From: JBKEDC01 sp047971925
GTDB lineage: Bacteria > Bacteroidota > Bacteroidia > Bacteroidales > Prolixibacteraceae
Assembly: GCA_047971925.1 (NCBI GenBank)
Contig: JBKEAC010000110.1
Location: 1 to 18,228, forward strand
DNA length: 18,228 nucleotides
Direction of reading: 5' to 3'
Part shown: one piece after another, positions 17,445 to 18,228 of the stretch
How positions within the stretch are numbered: position 1 is the first letter of the stretch
Layout of the letters: the number at the start of each line of letters is the position of its first letter
Notes under the pieces: generated by a model
The model's input: the letters and a program-made list of their open reading frames with translations, nothing else
What the model was told of the DNA's origin: nothing
The model's database searches: none
Program-made: the position numbers and the translations under genes

Positions 17445-17576
17445 ACCCCCATTCCTTTTCTTGGGGGTGCCGGCATTCCTCCCTGCCTCAATCCCTGCCC
17501 TGCCGTCGCGCTTTCCGCTGCAATCTTTTAAGGGGGCGAGAACCAAAGCCCCCTTAAAAGGATTTCCGCTGCAATC
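17445..17576. repeat. GC-rich composite hairpin and direct-repeat element
   Basis: Three nested structures. ACCCCCA (17445-17451) pairs with TGGGGGT (17462-17468). TTTTAAGGGGGC (17526-17537) pairs perfectly with GCCCCCTTAAAA (17548-17559) over 12 bp around a 10-nt loop. The direct repeat TTTCCGCTGCAATC flanks that hairpin (17512-17525 and 17563-17576). The element is much richer in G+C than its surroundings and codes for nothing convincing. It follows the hydrolase gene by 50 bp, so the first hairpin might also act in termination, but no T-run follows. The pattern resembles dispersed intergenic repeats of Bacteroidota. Confidence 0.65.
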
Positions 17577-17672
17577 GCTCACCCGGCTGCGCACAACACA
17601 AGCTCATACATAGCTCAACCGACCAAATTAATCAGCAATAAATGCTGACAACATGACTTTGTTTGTCGTTTG

Positions 17673-17795
17673 ATGGCAAAACAACAACAACGTAAATCAT
17701 CACAATTATACTTGCTTAACCCGTTGGCGGAAATAAATCGGCGCATTTTTAATCCGATAGCTTACCATTATGCTTATACCGAACAAAATTCATAG
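17673..17795 (+). CDS. Possible 40-residue basic protein
   Basis: ATG at 17673, TAG at 17793. The product begins MAKQQQRKSSQLYLLNPLAE and ends AYHYAYTEQNS. It has no signal peptide or membrane segment and I do not recognise it. In its favour, the central codons look like ordinary coding sequence and are less A+T-rich than the surrounding DNA. Against it, there is no ribosome binding site or clear promoter, the ORF is short, and it lies next to repeats. It could be a remnant of a larger gene. A small perfect hairpin (TCAGCA-ATAAA-TGCTGA, 17632-17648) lies just upstream. Confidence 0.3.
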   Translation: MAKQQQRKSSQLYLLNPLAEINRRIFNPIAYHYAYTEQNS

Positions 17796-17828
17796 CTAAA
17801 AGACTTCTTATTACATTATAAATTGAAG

Positions 17829-18122
17829 CTTAACTTAGCTCATGGGGAAAAACGTAGCTAATTAAGCGTGCTTAAAGCACCATTTCAAAAAAAAAATGGA
17901 CTAATAAGTTTGCTTAAAACACCATTTCAAAAAAAATATGGACTAATAAGTTTGCTTAATTTTGCATTTCAAAATAAAAATGGACTAATAAGTTTGCTTA
18001 AAACACCATTTCAAAAAAAATATGGACAATTAAGTTTGCTTAATTTTGCATTTCAAAATAAAAATGGACCAATAAGTTTTTTTAAAATCGTAGTGTTCTA
18101 ACATATATAGTCATTAAGCGTG
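17829..18122. repeat. 42-bp tandem array, seven in-phase units with degenerate ends
   Basis: Units begin at 17829, 17871, 17913, 17955, 17997, 18039 and 18081, each exactly 42 bp. The five central units are clearly related. Two types alternate: A (CTTAAAACACCATTTC...) at 17871, 17913 and 17997, and B (CTTAATTTTGCATTTC...) at 17955 and 18039. This gives an 84-bp higher-order period. The outer units are degenerate, but both end in ATTAAGCGTG (17861-17870 and 18113-18122), exactly 252 bp apart. At junctions a small inverted repeat forms, best seen as TTAAGC-GT-GCTTAA (17862-17875) and AATTAAG-TTTG-CTTAATT (18028-18045). There are no unique spacers. Because 42 is divisible by 3 the array stays open in one frame (17868-18101), but I treat it as non-coding. 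Confidence 0.85.
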
Positions 18123-18162
18123 TCAGTTGACGATGATTAAATGATAGATTCATAAGATATTA

Positions 18163-18181
18163 CACAATCTCGCTGATTGTG
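18163..18181. other. Short perfect hairpin near the window end
   Basis: CACAATC-TCGCT-GATTGTG, a 7-bp stem with a 5-nt loop, lies 40 bp after the 42-bp array. No T-run follows. The remaining bases to 18228 are A+T-rich, with no start of a recognisable gene. Confidence 0.4.
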
Positions 18182-18228
18182 ATGCATTGCTATGTATCTT
18201 TAATAGCCTCCTCAATTCAATAATTAAT

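Noticed and set aside
17409..17594. Minus-strand 61-aa reading frame
   Set aside because: It lies entirely on the GC-rich repeat element, and its product is an arginine- and glycine-rich string with no family features.
17829..18122. CRISPR array
   Set aside because: The units abut without unique spacers, the whole 42 bp is repeated, and no cas gene is near.

Overview
This window most likely comes from a member of the Bacteroidota, probably Bacteroidales. Three things suggest this. It carries perfect Bacteroidota-type -7 boxes (TAnnTTTG), one of them paired with a -33 TTTG at the right spacing. Most genes lack a Shine-Dalgarno and have A-rich leaders. It also holds a FeoA-FeoB fusion with an adjacent FeoB-associated Cys-rich protein, Tex, and a secreted alpha/beta hydrolase.

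Left third (2-8781, + strand): the 3' part of a tightly packed operon that looks like a multi-gene anti-phage defence cassette. It holds the C-terminal part of a protein whose gene begins outside the window, a 514-aa protein, a 1775-aa protein, a PP2C-type phosphatase and a 139-aa protein. The junctions are -4, +6, +3 and +6 nt, so the five genes are almost certainly co-transcribed. The 1775-aa protein carries a HerA/FtsK-type P-loop ATPase at its C-terminus, preceded by a D...ExK signature that could be a PD-(D/E)XK nuclease. The layout recalls DptF-DptG-DptH of phosphorothioation-dependent restriction and the MAD7/MAD8 end of methylation-associated defence systems. I cannot settle the family by eye. 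The cassette ends in a strong hairpin terminator at 8925-8959.

Middle (9121-15765): visibly less A+T-rich housekeeping genes. These are tex (-), a DUF4112 membrane protein (-), rpe (+), a FeoB-associated small Cys-rich membrane protein (-) and a feoA-feoB fusion (-). A decayed copy of the rpe promoter, leader and first codons lies between tex and the DUF4112 gene, so DUF4112 sits between two direct repeats about 1.07 kb apart. The Cys-rich gene lies downstream of feoAB on the same strand, separated by a GC-rich pair of inverted repeats.

Right (15766-18228): feoAB and a secreted serine hydrolase are divergently transcribed, each with a Bacteroidota -7 box. The last 833 bases hold no convincing gene beyond a possible 40-aa ORF. 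They do hold two striking non-coding structures: a GC-rich composite hairpin/direct-repeat element (17445-17576) and a 42-bp tandem array of seven in-phase units (17829-18122) with alternating unit types and degenerate ends.
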